A stretch of DNA of 64,000 nucleotides. Origin: Nocardioides cynanchi. Lineage in GTDB: Bacteria; Actinomycetota; Actinomycetes; Propionibacteriales; Nocardioidaceae. A model generated the notes under the pieces. It had not been told where the DNA came from. It worked only from the letters and a program-made list of their open reading frames with translations, and did no database searches. Shown here piece after piece: positions 1 to 7,228 of this stretch. Location: the NCBI RefSeq assembly GCF_008761635.1, contig NZ_CP044344.1:310001-374000 (forward strand). The letters run 5' to 3'. The translations under genes and the position numbers were made by a program. The first letter of the stretch is position 1. Every line of letters begins with the position of its first letter.

Positions 1-546
1 CGCAAGAAGCGCGACGGCCGGGTGCTCGAGGAGATCGGGCTCTACCACCCCAAGGAGGAGCCGTCGTTCATCAACGTCGTCTCCGACCGGGCGCAGTACT
101 GGCTCGGCGTGGGTGCGCAGCCCTCCGAGGCTGTCGCCAAGATCCTCAAGATCACCGGCGACTGGCAGACCTTCAAGGGGCTCAAGGGCACCGACGGCAC
201 CCAGAAGTTCGCCGAGGCCAAGCCGAGCAAGCAGGACATCTTCAACGAGGCCCTCAAGGAGTCCGCGAACGAGCCCAAGGGCGAGGCCGTGACCCGCAAG
301 GCCGCCAAGAAGGCTGCGGACAAGCCTGCCGAGGCGAAGGCCGAGAAGGCGGAGAAGGCCGAGAAGCCGGCCGCCGAGGCGAAAGCCGAGGAGCCCGCGA
401 CCGAGGCTGCGGCCGAGACGCCTGCGGAGACCCCTGCCGAGGAGGCCGCGCCGGTGCCCGCTGACGAGACCCCCGAGGGTGCTGCCGACGCCGCCGAGAC
501 TGCCGAGACCGCCGAGGTCGACGCCGACGCCAAGACCGAGGCCTGA
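1..546 (+). CDS. rpsP: 30S ribosomal protein S16 with long acidic/alanine-rich tail (5' end missing)
   Basis: This is the 3' part of the gene for small-subunit protein S16, which binds 16S rRNA and helps assemble the 30S body. The start codon lies upstream of the window; the frame is open from the first base. The first visible residues, [17 protein letters not shown], are a conserved S16 block. From about visible residue 92 the protein becomes a low-complexity Ala/Glu/Lys/Pro tail to the stop, so the product is about twice the usual 80-90 residues. Such tails are known in actinobacterial S16; their role is not established. khpA follows after 2 nt, the usual order before rimM-trmD. Confidence 0.95.
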   Translation, partial: RKKRDGRVLEEIGLYHPKEEPSFINVVSDRAQYWLGVGAQPSEAVAKILKITGDWQTFKGLKGTDGTQKFAEAKPSKQDIFNEALKESANEPKGEAVTRKAAKKAADKPAEAKAEKAEKAEKPAAEAKAEEPATEAAAETPAETPAEEAAPVPADETPEGAADAAETAETAEVDADAKTEA

Positions 547-548
547 TC

Positions 549-791
549 GTGCTCGCCGAGGCGCTGGAGCACCTGGTCCGTGGCGTCGTGGAGCATCCGG
601 ACGACGTCATCGTGCGCGACAAGCAGACGCGTCGTGGCCCGCTGCTCGAGGTCCGGGTCCACCCCGACGACCTCGGCAAGGTGATCGGGCGCAGCGGCCG
701 CACGGCCACGGCGTTCCGCACCGTGATCTCGGCCCTGGCCGGGCGCGAGGGCTCGCGGATCGACTTCGTGGACGTCGACCGCGTGCGCTGA
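549..791 (+). CDS. khpA: KH-domain RNA-binding protein KhpA
   Basis: An 80-residue single KH domain protein. The RNA-binding GxxG loop is visible in KVIGRSGRTA (around residues 43-52), and the length matches the KhpA (YlqC) family. Family members bind RNA, often as a complex with KhpB/Jag, and affect cell division and envelope homeostasis in Gram-positive bacteria. The gene starts with GTG 2 nt after the rpsP stop, so it is probably translationally coupled to rpsP. A strong hairpin lies 20 nt after its stop and should end the rpsP-khpA transcript. Confidence 0.93.
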   Translation: MLAEALEHLVRGVVEHPDDVIVRDKQTRRGPLLEVRVHPDDLGKVIGRSGRTATAFRTVISALAGREGSRIDFVDVDRVR

Positions 792-810
792 CCGACCACA
801 GCTTCGACCT

Positions 811-847
811 CGAAGGGTGTCGCCCGGGCTCCGGGCGGCACCCTTCG
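811..847 (+). terminator. GC-rich hairpin after khpA
   Basis: The arms CGAAGGGTGTCGCCCGG and its complement (one G-T wobble) form a stem of about 17 bp around a 3-nt loop. No clear T-run follows, which is usual for terminators in high-GC actinobacteria. It separates rpsP-khpA from rimM, which has its own promoter. Confidence 0.7.
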
Positions 848-913
848 TCGTACCTGCTCGGTTCGACCCCACGCGGCTGCGGGCCCATCCGTCCTGGTCG
901 CGCGAGACCTCTC

Positions 914-985
914 GGCCGAAACCAACGCTTCTCGGCCAGAATTTCGGCTGGGTAGCGGTGGTTTCCCCGGCGCACCGGGGAAAGC
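914..985 (-). repeat. 72-bp structured intergenic repeat, copy 1
   Basis: Read on the minus strand, this stretch matches 33015-33086 (plus strand) at 63 of 72 positions. Both copies contain one perfect hairpin with arms TTTCCCCGG/CCGGGGAAA, then a larger inverted repeat. Differences fall largely in the loop and in the outer arms. This copy lies between the khpA terminator and the rimM promoter. Confidence 0.75.
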
Positions 986-994
986 TCCGCCCCC

Positions 995-1000
995 TATCCT
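995..1000 (+). promoter_or_regulatory. Probable -10 box (TATCCT) of a leaderless rimM transcript
   Basis: TATCCT fits the actinobacterial TANNNT -10 pattern and ends 6 nt before the GTG of rimM. No Shine-Dalgarno sequence is visible, so transcription probably starts at or beside the start codon. Confidence 0.55.
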
Positions 1001-1006
1001 GACCGC

Positions 1007-1564
1007 GTGGAGAGCATCGAGGTGGTCGTCGGGCGCGTCGGGAAGCCCCACGGCATCCGCGGGGAGGTGACCGTCGAGCTCCGCACCGACGAGCCGGGCC
1101 GCCGCTTCGCCGTGGGTACGACGTTGCGCGCCGAGCGACCGCGGGGCGCGCCGTCGCCGTGGTCGGAGCTGACTGTGACCGCGACCCGGTGGCACCAGAC
1201 CACGCTGCTGGTGCGCTTCGAGGAGATCGCTGACCGCAACGCAGCGGAGTCGGCGCGCGGCATCCTGGTCCACGCCACGGTCAGCCCCGACGAGTCGCCC
1301 GACGACCCGGAGGAGTTCTACGACCACCAGCTGGTCGGCCTCGCCGCCCACGACCTCGACGGCCGCGCCCTCGGCGAGGTCACCGGCGTGCTGCACGGCG
1401 CCCAGGACCTGCTCCAGATCCGGACCCCCGACGGCCGCGACACGCTGGTGCCGTTCGTGGCCGCCCTGGTCCCCGAGGTCGACGTGCCCGGCGGCCGGGT
1501 CGTCGTCGCCGACCGGCCCGGCCTGGTCACGGCCTTCCCCGACGAGGAGAGTGCCGACGCGTGA
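1007..1564 (+). CDS. rimM: Ribosome maturation factor RimM
   Basis: A 185-residue protein needed for processing of 16S rRNA and assembly of the 30S head; it binds protein S19. The N-terminal RimM domain begins at once ([20 protein letters not shown]), and the C-terminal PRC-barrel half contains [13 protein letters not shown] (around residues 103-115). The GTG at 1007 is chosen because the conserved GRVGKPHG block starts 9 residues later and a TANNNT box lies 6 nt upstream. The stop overlaps the trmD start by 4 nt, the standard rimM-trmD coupling. Confidence 0.95.
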   Translation: MESIEVVVGRVGKPHGIRGEVTVELRTDEPGRRFAVGTTLRAERPRGAPSPWSELTVTATRWHQTTLLVRFEEIADRNAAESARGILVHATVSPDESPDDPEEFYDHQLVGLAAHDLDGRALGEVTGVLHGAQDLLQIRTPDGRDTLVPFVAALVPEVDVPGGRVVVADRPGLVTAFPDEESADA

Positions 1565-2760
1565 GGGTCGACGTCGTCACGATCTTCCCCGAGTGGTTCA
1601 CAGCGCTCGACGTCTCGCTGACGGGCAAGGCGCGCACGTCCGGGCTGCTCGACATCACCGTCCACGACCTGCGCGGATGGACCCACGACCGGCACCGCAC
1701 CGTCGACGACACGCCGTACGGCGGCGGGGCCGGCATGGTGATGCGCCCCGAGCCGTGGGGCGAGGCGCTCGACGCCCTGGCCTCGACCCCGCTCGACCGG
1801 CGGGAGGGCGAGCCTGGTGGACGTCCCGTCCTCGTCGTCCCGACGCCGAGCGGCGCGCCGTTCACCCAGTCGACCGCCCGCGACCTGGCCTCCGCCGACC
1901 ACCTCGTCTTCGCCTGCGGTCGCTACGAGGGCATCGACCAGCGGGTCGTGGAGGAGGCCGCCACGGCGTACGACGTCCGCGAGATCTCGATAGGCGACTA
2001 CGTGCTCAACGGGGGAGAGGTGGCCACCCTGGCGATCCTCGAGGCCGTGGTCCGGCTGCTGCCGGGCTTCATGGGCAACCCCGGGTCGCTGGCCGAGGAG
2101 TCGCACGAGGACGGCCTCCTGGAGTACCCCGTCTACACCCGGCCCACCACCTGGCGCGGCCGCGAGGTCCCGGCGGTCCTGCTCTCCGGCGACCACGGCG
2201 CGATCGCGGCCTGGCGTCGTGCGGAGTCGGTACGACGCACCGTCGCCCGCCGCCCCGACCTCGCCCACCCCGCCGCGCAGCTGGGTCTCGGCGGGGGGCC
2301 CGACCTCGAGATCCGCACCGCCACCAGGGCCGACGCCGGAGAGCTCTTCACGCTGACCCGGGCCTGCTGGCTCCAGGAGCTGGAGGCCAACCCGGGAGTC
2401 ACCATCCCTGCGCTGGAGGAGTCCCTCGACGACCTGGTGCAGAGCCTCACGGCGTGGACGACGCTGGTCGCCCGGGCCGGCGGTCGGCTCGTCGGCGCCT
2501 GCCGGGGCCGGCTCGAGGGCGAGGTCTGGGACATCGGACGCGTGATGGTCGCACCCGACCTCCAGGGCCGGGGCCTCGGCCGCCATCTGCTCGAGCTCGC
2601 AGAGCAGGCGGCGCCGGCCGGCGCCACGTCGTACCAGCTGTTCACCGGTGCCGGCAGCACCCGCAACATCGCGCTGTACAAGAAGGCCGGCTACCGCCTG
2701 CGCGGGCCGGCCCCGGGCGCCGCCGGCGCGGTGCTGATGACCAAGCCGCGCCACGGCTGA
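1561..2760 (+). CDS. trmD: tRNA (guanine37-N1)-methyltransferase TrmD fused to a GNAT acetyltransferase domain
   Basis: Residues 1-240 are a complete TrmD, which methylates G37 of tRNAs using S-adenosylmethionine and so prevents frameshifting. Visible hallmarks are [11 protein letters not shown] at the N-terminus, the GGGAGMVM block (54-61) and the knotted SAM-binding region with [11 protein letters not shown] (143-153). After a short Gly-rich linker, residues 248-398 form a GNAT-like domain with an acetyl-CoA loop (LQGRGLG, 334-340) and a terminal [12 protein letters not shown] block (369-380) typical of N-acetyltransferases. TrmD alone is normally 240-280 residues, so this is an in-frame fusion. 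The GNAT substrate is unknown. GTG start overlaps rimM by 4 nt. Confidence 0.92.
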   Translation: MRVDVVTIFPEWFTALDVSLTGKARTSGLLDITVHDLRGWTHDRHRTVDDTPYGGGAGMVMRPEPWGEALDALASTPLDRREGEPGGRPVLVVPTPSGAPFTQSTARDLASADHLVFACGRYEGIDQRVVEEAATAYDVREISIGDYVLNGGEVATLAILEAVVRLLPGFMGNPGSLAEESHEDGLLEYPVYTRPTTWRGREVPAVLLSGDHGAIAAWRRAESVRRTVARRPDLAHPAAQLGLGGGPDLEIRTATRADAGELFTLTRACWLQELEANPGVTIPALEESLDDLVQSLTAWTTLVARAGGRLVGACRGRLEGEVWDIGRVMVAPDLQGRGLGRHLLELAEQAAPAGATSYQLFTGAGSTRNIALYKKAGYRLRGPAPGAAGAVLMTKPRHG

Positions 2761-2781
2761 CGCGCGCCGGGCCGCGCAGGC

Positions 2782-3153
2782 TCAGAGGTCCTGGCCGACG
2801 TCGATCCGGTTGCCGTCGGGGTCGGCCATCACGAAGGTCCGCATCGCATAGTCGGCGTCCCGGATGCCCTTGACGATCCGCACCCCCGCTGCGGTGACCC
2901 GCTCGTGCAGCGCGTCGGCGTCGTCGACCATCAGGTGCAGCACGTTGGCGGTGGTCGCCCGGTGCCCGGGCTGGAGGGTCAGGTGGATCTCGGCGTCGTC
3001 ACGCTCGACGATGACGAAGCCCACGGGGTCGCCGTTGCGGAAGGTCTCGGCCATCCCGAGCACCCCGACGTAGAAGCCGAGCGCGGCGGTCAGGTCCCGG
3101 GTCGGCACCGTCGGTGCGGCCCGGCCGAGGCGGTAGGGGCGGGGTGCGGTCAT
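2782..3153 (-). CDS. VOC-fold (glyoxalase/bleomycin-resistance type) protein
   Basis: A 123-residue single VOC domain. The pattern begins AAPTVPTRDLTAALGFYVGVLG and ends FVMADPDGNRIDVGQ, the usual start and end of the glyoxalase fold; the terminal D-P-D-G-N segment is typical of family members. The substrate cannot be read from the sequence. The ATG at 3153 has a GAGGAG motif upstream and is preferred to the GTG 8 codons earlier. It lies on the opposite strand between trmD and rplS, 21 nt past the trmD stop, so it is not part of the ribosomal operon. Confidence 0.85.
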   Translation of the reverse strand: MTAPRPYRLGRAAPTVPTRDLTAALGFYVGVLGMAETFRNGDPVGFVIVERDDAEIHLTLQPGHRATTANVLHLMVDDADALHERVTAAGVRIVKGIRDADYAMRTFVMADPDGNRIDVGQDL

Positions 3154-3484
3154 CGTGGTCTCCTCAGCGTGGCCCACCCGGGTGCCCCGACACGGACGGT
3201 GCCGCGGCGGGCGGGTGGGGGAGACGGGACGGTGCCCGTGGACGCGGGCAGGATAGCGTCGATCGGCGTACGACGGAGGCCGGCGCGGGCTCGATTCACG
3301 GAGCCCACCCCGGCTGTGGCAGACTCAACCCTCGGCCCAGTCGGCCGAAGGACCGCCTCGCCCGCGAGGGGTCTGCGACGCACTCCTGCCACAGGGGGAG
3401 TACGACGCCGCCGGCACCCACGACCGGGCCCACAGCCGAACAACCATCATCCGCGGCTGACCTGTGGCACCCGTGAGGAGAGAC
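3154..3484 (+). promoter_or_regulatory. Gap holding the divergent VOC and rplS upstream regions
   Basis: No gene is supported in these 331 nt. A weak promoter for rplS may use CAGACT (3320-3325) as -10 with a poor -35. A 9-bp inverted repeat, CTGTGGCAG (3314-3322) and CTGCCACAG (3386-3394), brackets the start of the presumed leader of about 150 nt. Whether this forms an autoregulatory L19 leader cannot be told from sequence. A GAGGAG motif precedes the rplS ATG. Confidence 0.35.
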
Positions 3485-3835
3485 ATGAGCAACGTAGTCA
3501 CCGACCTGGGCAACGCGTTCAAGCGCGACGACCTCCCGGCCTTCCGTGCCGGCGATACGGTCAAGGTCCACGTGAAGGTCACCGAGGGCGCCCGTTCCCG
3601 CGTCCAGATCTTCCAGGGCGTCGTGATCCGGATCCAGGGCTCCGGCATCGGCCGCACCTTCACGGTCCGCAAGGTCTCCTTCGGCGTCGGTGTCGAGCGC
3701 ACCTTCCCGCTCCACTCGCCGATCTTCGAGTCCATCGAGATCGTCACCCGCGGTGACGTCCGCCGGGCCAAGCTGTACTACCTGCGCAACCTGCGGGGCA
3801 AGGCCGCCAAGATCAAGGAACGCCGCGAAGCCTGA
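3485..3835 (+). CDS. rplS: 50S ribosomal protein L19
   Basis: A 116-residue large-subunit protein at the 30S-50S interface. Conserved blocks are visible: [20 protein letters not shown] near residue 19, [34 protein letters not shown] and the basic C-terminus [20 protein letters not shown]. The ATG at 3485 follows a GAGGAG Shine-Dalgarno and gives the normal N-terminus, so upstream in-frame GTG codons are ignored. lepB begins about 30 nt after the stop, as in other actinobacteria. Confidence 0.96.
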   Translation: MSNVVTDLGNAFKRDDLPAFRAGDTVKVHVKVTEGARSRVQIFQGVVIRIQGSGIGRTFTVRKVSFGVGVERTFPLHSPIFESIEIVTRGDVRRAKLYYLRNLRGKAAKIKERREA

Positions 3836-3866
3836 GCCCGGCGAGTCTCGGACCGGTGCGGACGAC

Positions 3867-4625
3867 GTGAGCACCGCCGAGGCGGACCGGTCATCGACTC
3901 GTCGTCACCTGCCGTTGTGGCTGGAGACGGTCCTCCTGCTGGGCGTCGCCCTGGTGGTCTCGATCCTGATCAAGACCTTCTTCGCGCAGGTCTTCTACGT
4001 GCCGTCGGCGTCCATGGAGCCCGGCCTGGTCAAGAACGACCGGATCCTGGTGGAGAAGCCGTCCTACTGGTTCGGCGGCACCCCGCAGCGCGGTGACGTC
4101 GTCGTCTTCTCCGACCCCGGCCAGTGGCTGACCGCCGAGGAGGACGCCGGCCCGACCAGCACGATCGGCAAGGCCCTGGTCAAGATCGGGCTCTATCCCG
4201 CGGGCGGCCACCTGGTCAAACGCGTGGTCGGCGTCGCCGGTGACGTGGTCAGGTGCTGCGACAAGCAGGGCCGGATCTCGGTCAACGGCCAACCGCTGGA
4301 GGAGGACTCCTACCTCCGCTCGCCGCAGACCCTGAAGTGCAACGGGCCCGAGGTGAACGGCTGCACGAAGGACTGGTCCACCGGCCCGATCCCGCCCGGC
4401 ACCATCTTCGTGCTCGGTGACAACCGCGCCGACAGCGCCGACTCGGCGTACCACCTGTGCCACCCGCGGGCGCCGTTCTGCGGTCGTGGCGGCCCCTTCG
4501 TGCCGGTCTCCGACGTGGTCGGGCGGGTCGAGGCGCTGCTCTGGCCGGCCGGCCGCTTCCACGTCCTGCACCGGCCCTCCGACTTCGCGAGCGTCCCCGA
4601 CCCGACCTCATCAGCCACTCGTTAG
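3867..4625 (+). CDS. lepB: Signal peptidase I, first copy
   Basis: A 252-residue membrane-anchored serine protease that removes signal peptides from exported proteins. A single N-terminal membrane segment (about residues 19-39, LETVLLLGVALVVSILIKTF) is followed by the catalytic serine in PSASMEPG (Ser49), the substrate-binding block GDVVVF, the catalytic lysine in GGHLVKRVVG (Lys118) and the conserved GDNRADSADS box. The GTG at 3867 is chosen because earlier in-frame codons overlap rplS. It is immediately followed by a second, clearly related copy. Confidence 0.93.
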   Translation: MSTAEADRSSTRRHLPLWLETVLLLGVALVVSILIKTFFAQVFYVPSASMEPGLVKNDRILVEKPSYWFGGTPQRGDVVVFSDPGQWLTAEEDAGPTSTIGKALVKIGLYPAGGHLVKRVVGVAGDVVRCCDKQGRISVNGQPLEEDSYLRSPQTLKCNGPEVNGCTKDWSTGPIPPGTIFVLGDNRADSADSAYHLCHPRAPFCGRGGPFVPVSDVVGRVEALLWPAGRFHVLHRPSDFASVPDPTSSATR

Positions 4626-4628
4626 GCT
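4623..4628 (+). promoter_or_regulatory. Probable -10 box (TAGGCT) before the second lepB
   Basis: TAGGCT overlaps the stop of the first lepB and ends 7 nt before the GTG of the second. This spacing suggests a leaderless transcript, giving the second copy a promoter of its own. Confidence 0.45.
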
Positions 4629-4635
4629 CTGCGGA

Positions 4636-5409
4636 GTGACCTCCGAGGACAGCTCCACGACGTCGGTGGAGGACCCCCGTCCGGGCCCCTCGGGCAAGCC
4701 GCACCAGCATCTCGCGCTGTGGCAGGAGACCGCCCTGCTGCTGGCGATCGCGATCGTGCTGGCGGTCGTGATCAAGGCGTTCTTCGTGCAGGCCTTCTAC
4801 ATCCCGTCGGAGTCGATGGAGCCCGGCCTGGTCAAGAACGACCGGATCCTGGTCGAGAAGATGTCCTACTGGTTCGGCGGTACGCCGCAGCGCGGCGACG
4901 TGGTCGTCTTCAAGGACCCGGGTGGCTGGCTCGACCCGTCGGAGGACGCCGGCCCCACCAACCCGCTCGGCCAGGTGATGGCGAAGATCGGTCTCTACCC
5001 CTCGGGCGGGCACCTGGTGAAGCGGGTGATCGGCGTCGCCGGCGACACCATCACCTGCTGCGACAAGCAGGGCCGGATCTCGGTGAACGGCCAGCCCCTC
5101 GACGAGGGCTCCTATGTGAAGTTCACTCCCGGTATGGGCTGCAACGGCCCGATGACCACGACCTGTCACTGGTCGGCCGGCCCGGTGCCCGCGGGCAACG
5201 TCTTCGTGATGGGCGACAACCGCGACAACTCCGACGACTCCACCATGCACCTGTGCCAGCGGCAGATCCCGGACTGCACCCGCGACCCCTACGTCCCGGT
5301 CAGCGACGTCGTGGGCAAGGTCTTCGTGCTGCTCTGGCCGCGCGACCGCTTCCACGTCCTGCACCGGCCGGCCGACTTCTCGGGCATCCCCGCTCCCTCC
5401 TCGTCATGA
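4636..5409 (+). CDS. lepB: Signal peptidase I, second copy
   Basis: A 257-residue signal peptidase I with the same architecture as its upstream neighbour: one N-terminal membrane segment (about residues 31-51), catalytic Ser60 in PSESMEPG, catalytic Lys129 in GGHLVKRVIG and the GDNRDNSDDS box. The two copies share long blocks (for example GLVKNDRILVEK and CCDKQGRISVNGQPL) but differ at the cytoplasmic N-terminus and in the region just before the GDN box, so they are an old tandem duplication and not an assembly artefact. Different substrate preference is possible but unproven. rnhB follows after 16 nt. Confidence 0.93.
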   Translation: MTSEDSSTTSVEDPRPGPSGKPHQHLALWQETALLLAIAIVLAVVIKAFFVQAFYIPSESMEPGLVKNDRILVEKMSYWFGGTPQRGDVVVFKDPGGWLDPSEDAGPTNPLGQVMAKIGLYPSGGHLVKRVIGVAGDTITCCDKQGRISVNGQPLDEGSYVKFTPGMGCNGPMTTTCHWSAGPVPAGNVFVMGDNRDNSDDSTMHLCQRQIPDCTRDPYVPVSDVVGKVFVLLWPRDRFHVLHRPADFSGIPAPSSS

Positions 5410-5425
5410 CCCCGTCGGAGGATCG

Positions 5426-6229
5426 ATGAGCAGGCTCCCGCTCGGGGCGACGGTCCGGCGCGATGCCGGGCTCTACGGCTACGAGCGCGCCCTGCGGCGG
5501 GCCGGGATGGAGCTGGTCGCCGGGGTCGACGAGGCCGGGCGTGGTGCCTGCGCCGGACCACTGGTCGCCGGCGCCGCGATCCTCAAACCCGGCAAGGGCG
5601 GCGAGATCCCCGGGCTGGCCGACTCCAAGCTGCTCACCGAGAAGGCCCGCGAGCGCTGCTACGACCACATCGTGCGACGGGCGCTGTCGTGGTCGGTGGT
5701 GCTGGTGCCGCCCGACGAGTGCGACCGGCTGGGCATGCACGTGGCCAACATCGAGGCGCTGCGGCGCGCGGTGGCGCTGCTCGACATCCCGCCGCAGTAC
5801 GTCCTGACCGACGGCTTCCCCGTCGACGGGCTCGGGGTCCCGGGCCTGGCGATGTGGAAGGGCGACCGGGTGGCCGCCTGCATCAGCGCCGCGTCGGTCC
5901 TGGCCAAGGTGACCCGTGACCGGATCATGGTGGCCCTGGACCTTGACCACCCGTCGTACGACTTCAAGACGCACAAGGGCTACGTGACCGACGTCCACAA
6001 CGCCGCGCTCCTCGAGCACGGCCCGTGCCCCGAGCACCGGATGCGCTTCGTGAACGTACGCCGCGCCGCAGCGGCCCCCCGGCGGTCGGGCGACTCTCCT
6101 CGGTGGTCGAGCGAAGTCGAGACCACGCCAGACCCGGGGTGGTCGGGCGACTCTCCTCGGTGGTCGAGCGAAGTCGAGACCACGCCGGTTAGGGTCGAGT
6201 CGACGTCGTCGCGAGGGGAGACAGCATGA
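5426..6229 (+). CDS. rnhB: Ribonuclease HII with a repeat-derived C-terminal tail
   Basis: RNase HII cuts the RNA strand of RNA-DNA hybrids and removes misincorporated ribonucleotides. The catalytic Asp35-Glu36 pair is visible in AGVDEAGRGACAGPL, with further conserved blocks LADSKLLTEK, ISAASVLAKVTRD and HPSYDFKTHKGY. The enzyme proper ends near HRMRFVNVRRA (about residue 212). The remaining 50 or so residues are translated from two identical 46-bp direct repeats and read SGDSPRWSSEVETTP twice. The tail is therefore probably a by-product of repeat insertion before the stop. The stop overlaps the next gene by 4 nt. Confidence 0.93.
   Translation: MSRLPLGATVRRDAGLYGYERALRRAGMELVAGVDEAGRGACAGPLVAGAAILKPGKGGEIPGLADSKLLTEKARERCYDHIVRRALSWSVVLVPPDECDRLGMHVANIEALRRAVALLDIPPQYVLTDGFPVDGLGVPGLAMWKGDRVAACISAASVLAKVTRDRIMVALDLDHPSYDFKTHKGYVTDVHNAALLEHGPCPEHRMRFVNVRRAAAAPRRSGDSPRWSSEVETTPDPGWSGDSPRWSSEVETTPVRVESTSSRGETA
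6084..6129 (+). repeat. 46-bp direct repeat, unit 1, inside rnhB
   Basis: This unit is identical to 6141-6186 and starts 57 nt (19 codons) before it, so both are read in the same frame. It contains the reverse complement of the intergenic element seen at 15424, 18165 and 19050 (core CTCGACTTCGCTCGACCACC). Confidence 0.85.
6141..6186 (+). repeat. 46-bp direct repeat, unit 2, inside rnhB
   Basis: Second identical unit of the pair in the 3' end of rnhB. It ends just before the leader of the DUF2469 gene, whose Shine-Dalgarno (GAGGGGAG) lies in the last codons of rnhB. Confidence 0.85.
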
Positions 6230-6534
6230 GCGCGGAGGATCTCGAGAAGTACGAGACCGAGATGGAGCTCACTCTCTACCGCGAGTACCGCGACGTGGTC
6301 GGCATCTTCAAGTACGTCGTGGAGACCGACCGCCGCTTCTACCTCTGCAACCAGGTCGACGTGAAGGCGCGCACCGAGTCCGGTGACGTGTTCTTCGAGG
6401 TGTCGATGACCGACGCCTGGGTGTGGGACATGTACCGCCCGGCGCGCTTCGCCAAGAACGTCAAGGTGCTCACCTTCAAGGACGTCAACGTCGAGGAGCT
6501 GAGCCCCCAGGAGATCGACCCGCCCAAGGTCTGA
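6226..6534 (+). CDS. DUF2469 family conserved actinobacterial protein
   Basis: A 102-residue soluble, acidic protein of unknown function, beginning MSAEDLEKYETEMELTLYREYRDVVGIFKYVVETDRRF in two conserved stretches. It matches the DUF2469 family, which is found next to rnhB throughout actinobacteria. The ATG overlaps the rnhB stop by 4 nt and has GAGGGGAG 8 nt upstream, so the two are translated together. No catalytic motif is evident. Confidence 0.88.
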   Translation: MSAEDLEKYETEMELTLYREYRDVVGIFKYVVETDRRFYLCNQVDVKARTESGDVFFEVSMTDAWVWDMYRPARFAKNVKVLTFKDVNVEELSPQEIDPPKV

Positions 6535-6583
6535 CCCCGTCTGACCGGCCCAGATCGCGCCGGCGTGCGTCGGCCCCCGGATC

Positions 6584-6597
6584 CTGGTCTAGACCAG
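6584..6597. promoter_or_regulatory. 14-bp perfect palindrome CTGGTCTAGACCAG, DasR-like operator candidate
   Basis: The palindrome lies between DUF2469 and the TadE-like gene. It contains TGGTCTAGACCA, which matches the core I know for dre sites bound by the GntR-family regulator DasR in Streptomyces, where binding responds to amino-sugar phosphates. A TTGACT hexamer (6604-6609) follows 6 nt later and could be a -35 box. No DasR gene is in the window, so the regulator is inferred. Confidence 0.5.
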
Positions 6598-6760
6598 AAA
6601 GACTTGACTCGGGGTTTCCGCAGGGGCGAGGAAGAATGACCTCCGCACGGGGGAAAAGGTTTCGGATTCGGGTCCGCCGACCTCAGGCGTTGACCTACTG
6701 TCGGGACGCACAGTGGGGACACGTGTGTTCACGCTCCGCGTGCGCGAGAGGACGGGCGAA

Positions 6761-7228
6761 GTGCTGAAGGCCAGGTTTAGACGACGCGACGACAACGGTG
6801 CGGCGGCGGTCGAGTTTGCCCTGATCATGCCGATCCTGCTGATCCTCCTGTTCGGGATCGTGCAGTACGGCTTCTACTTCTATGCGATGCAGGCCGGTAG
6901 CTCGGCGGTCGGCGACGCCGCCCGCAGGGTGGCGGTCGGGAACTGCCAGACCACGGCCCAGGTGCAGACCCTTCTCTACAACAAGCTCGGTGGGGCCACG
7001 ACGGCCTCGTCCTCGAGCGGTGTGACCACGACCGTCGACTACACCAACACCGACGGCTCGCCCGACACCTCGCCCGGGCACATCGGTGGCAGCGTCCAGG
7101 TGACCGCCACCTTCCCGACCCTTAACCTGCGGTTCCCCTTCATCCCGGTGCCGAACAACGGCAACGTCACCCGATCGACGTTCGCCCGGATCGAAGACAC
7201 CGATGCCACCCAAGGAGCATGTTCGTGA
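6761..7228 (+). CDS. TadE-like pseudopilin/secreted protein
   Basis: A 155-residue protein with a basic N-terminus followed by GAAAVEFALIMPILLILLFG, the TadE signature in which a conserved Glu lies at the start of the single membrane segment. The rest (about 110 residues) is a Ser/Thr-rich extracytoplasmic part. TadE proteins are minor pseudopilins of Flp/Tad pili. GTG at 6761 is chosen because GAGAGGA lies 8 nt upstream; an in-frame GTG at 6713 is the alternative. The next gene overlaps by 10 nt. No other tad genes are present here. Confidence 0.8.
   Translation: MLKARFRRRDDNGAAAVEFALIMPILLILLFGIVQYGFYFYAMQAGSSAVGDAARRVAVGNCQTTAQVQTLLYNKLGGATTASSSSGVTTTVDYTNTDGSPDTSPGHIGGSVQVTATFPTLNLRFPFIPVPNNGNVTRSTFARIEDTDATQGACS

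Noticed and set aside
3867..5409. Assembly duplication of lepB
   Set aside because: The two copies differ at many positions and in their N-termini, so they are distinct genes.
5980..6183. Minus-strand frame with repeated WSS/SLDHRGESPD-like words
   Set aside because: It is the antisense reading of the direct repeats in rnhB and has no start signal of its own.
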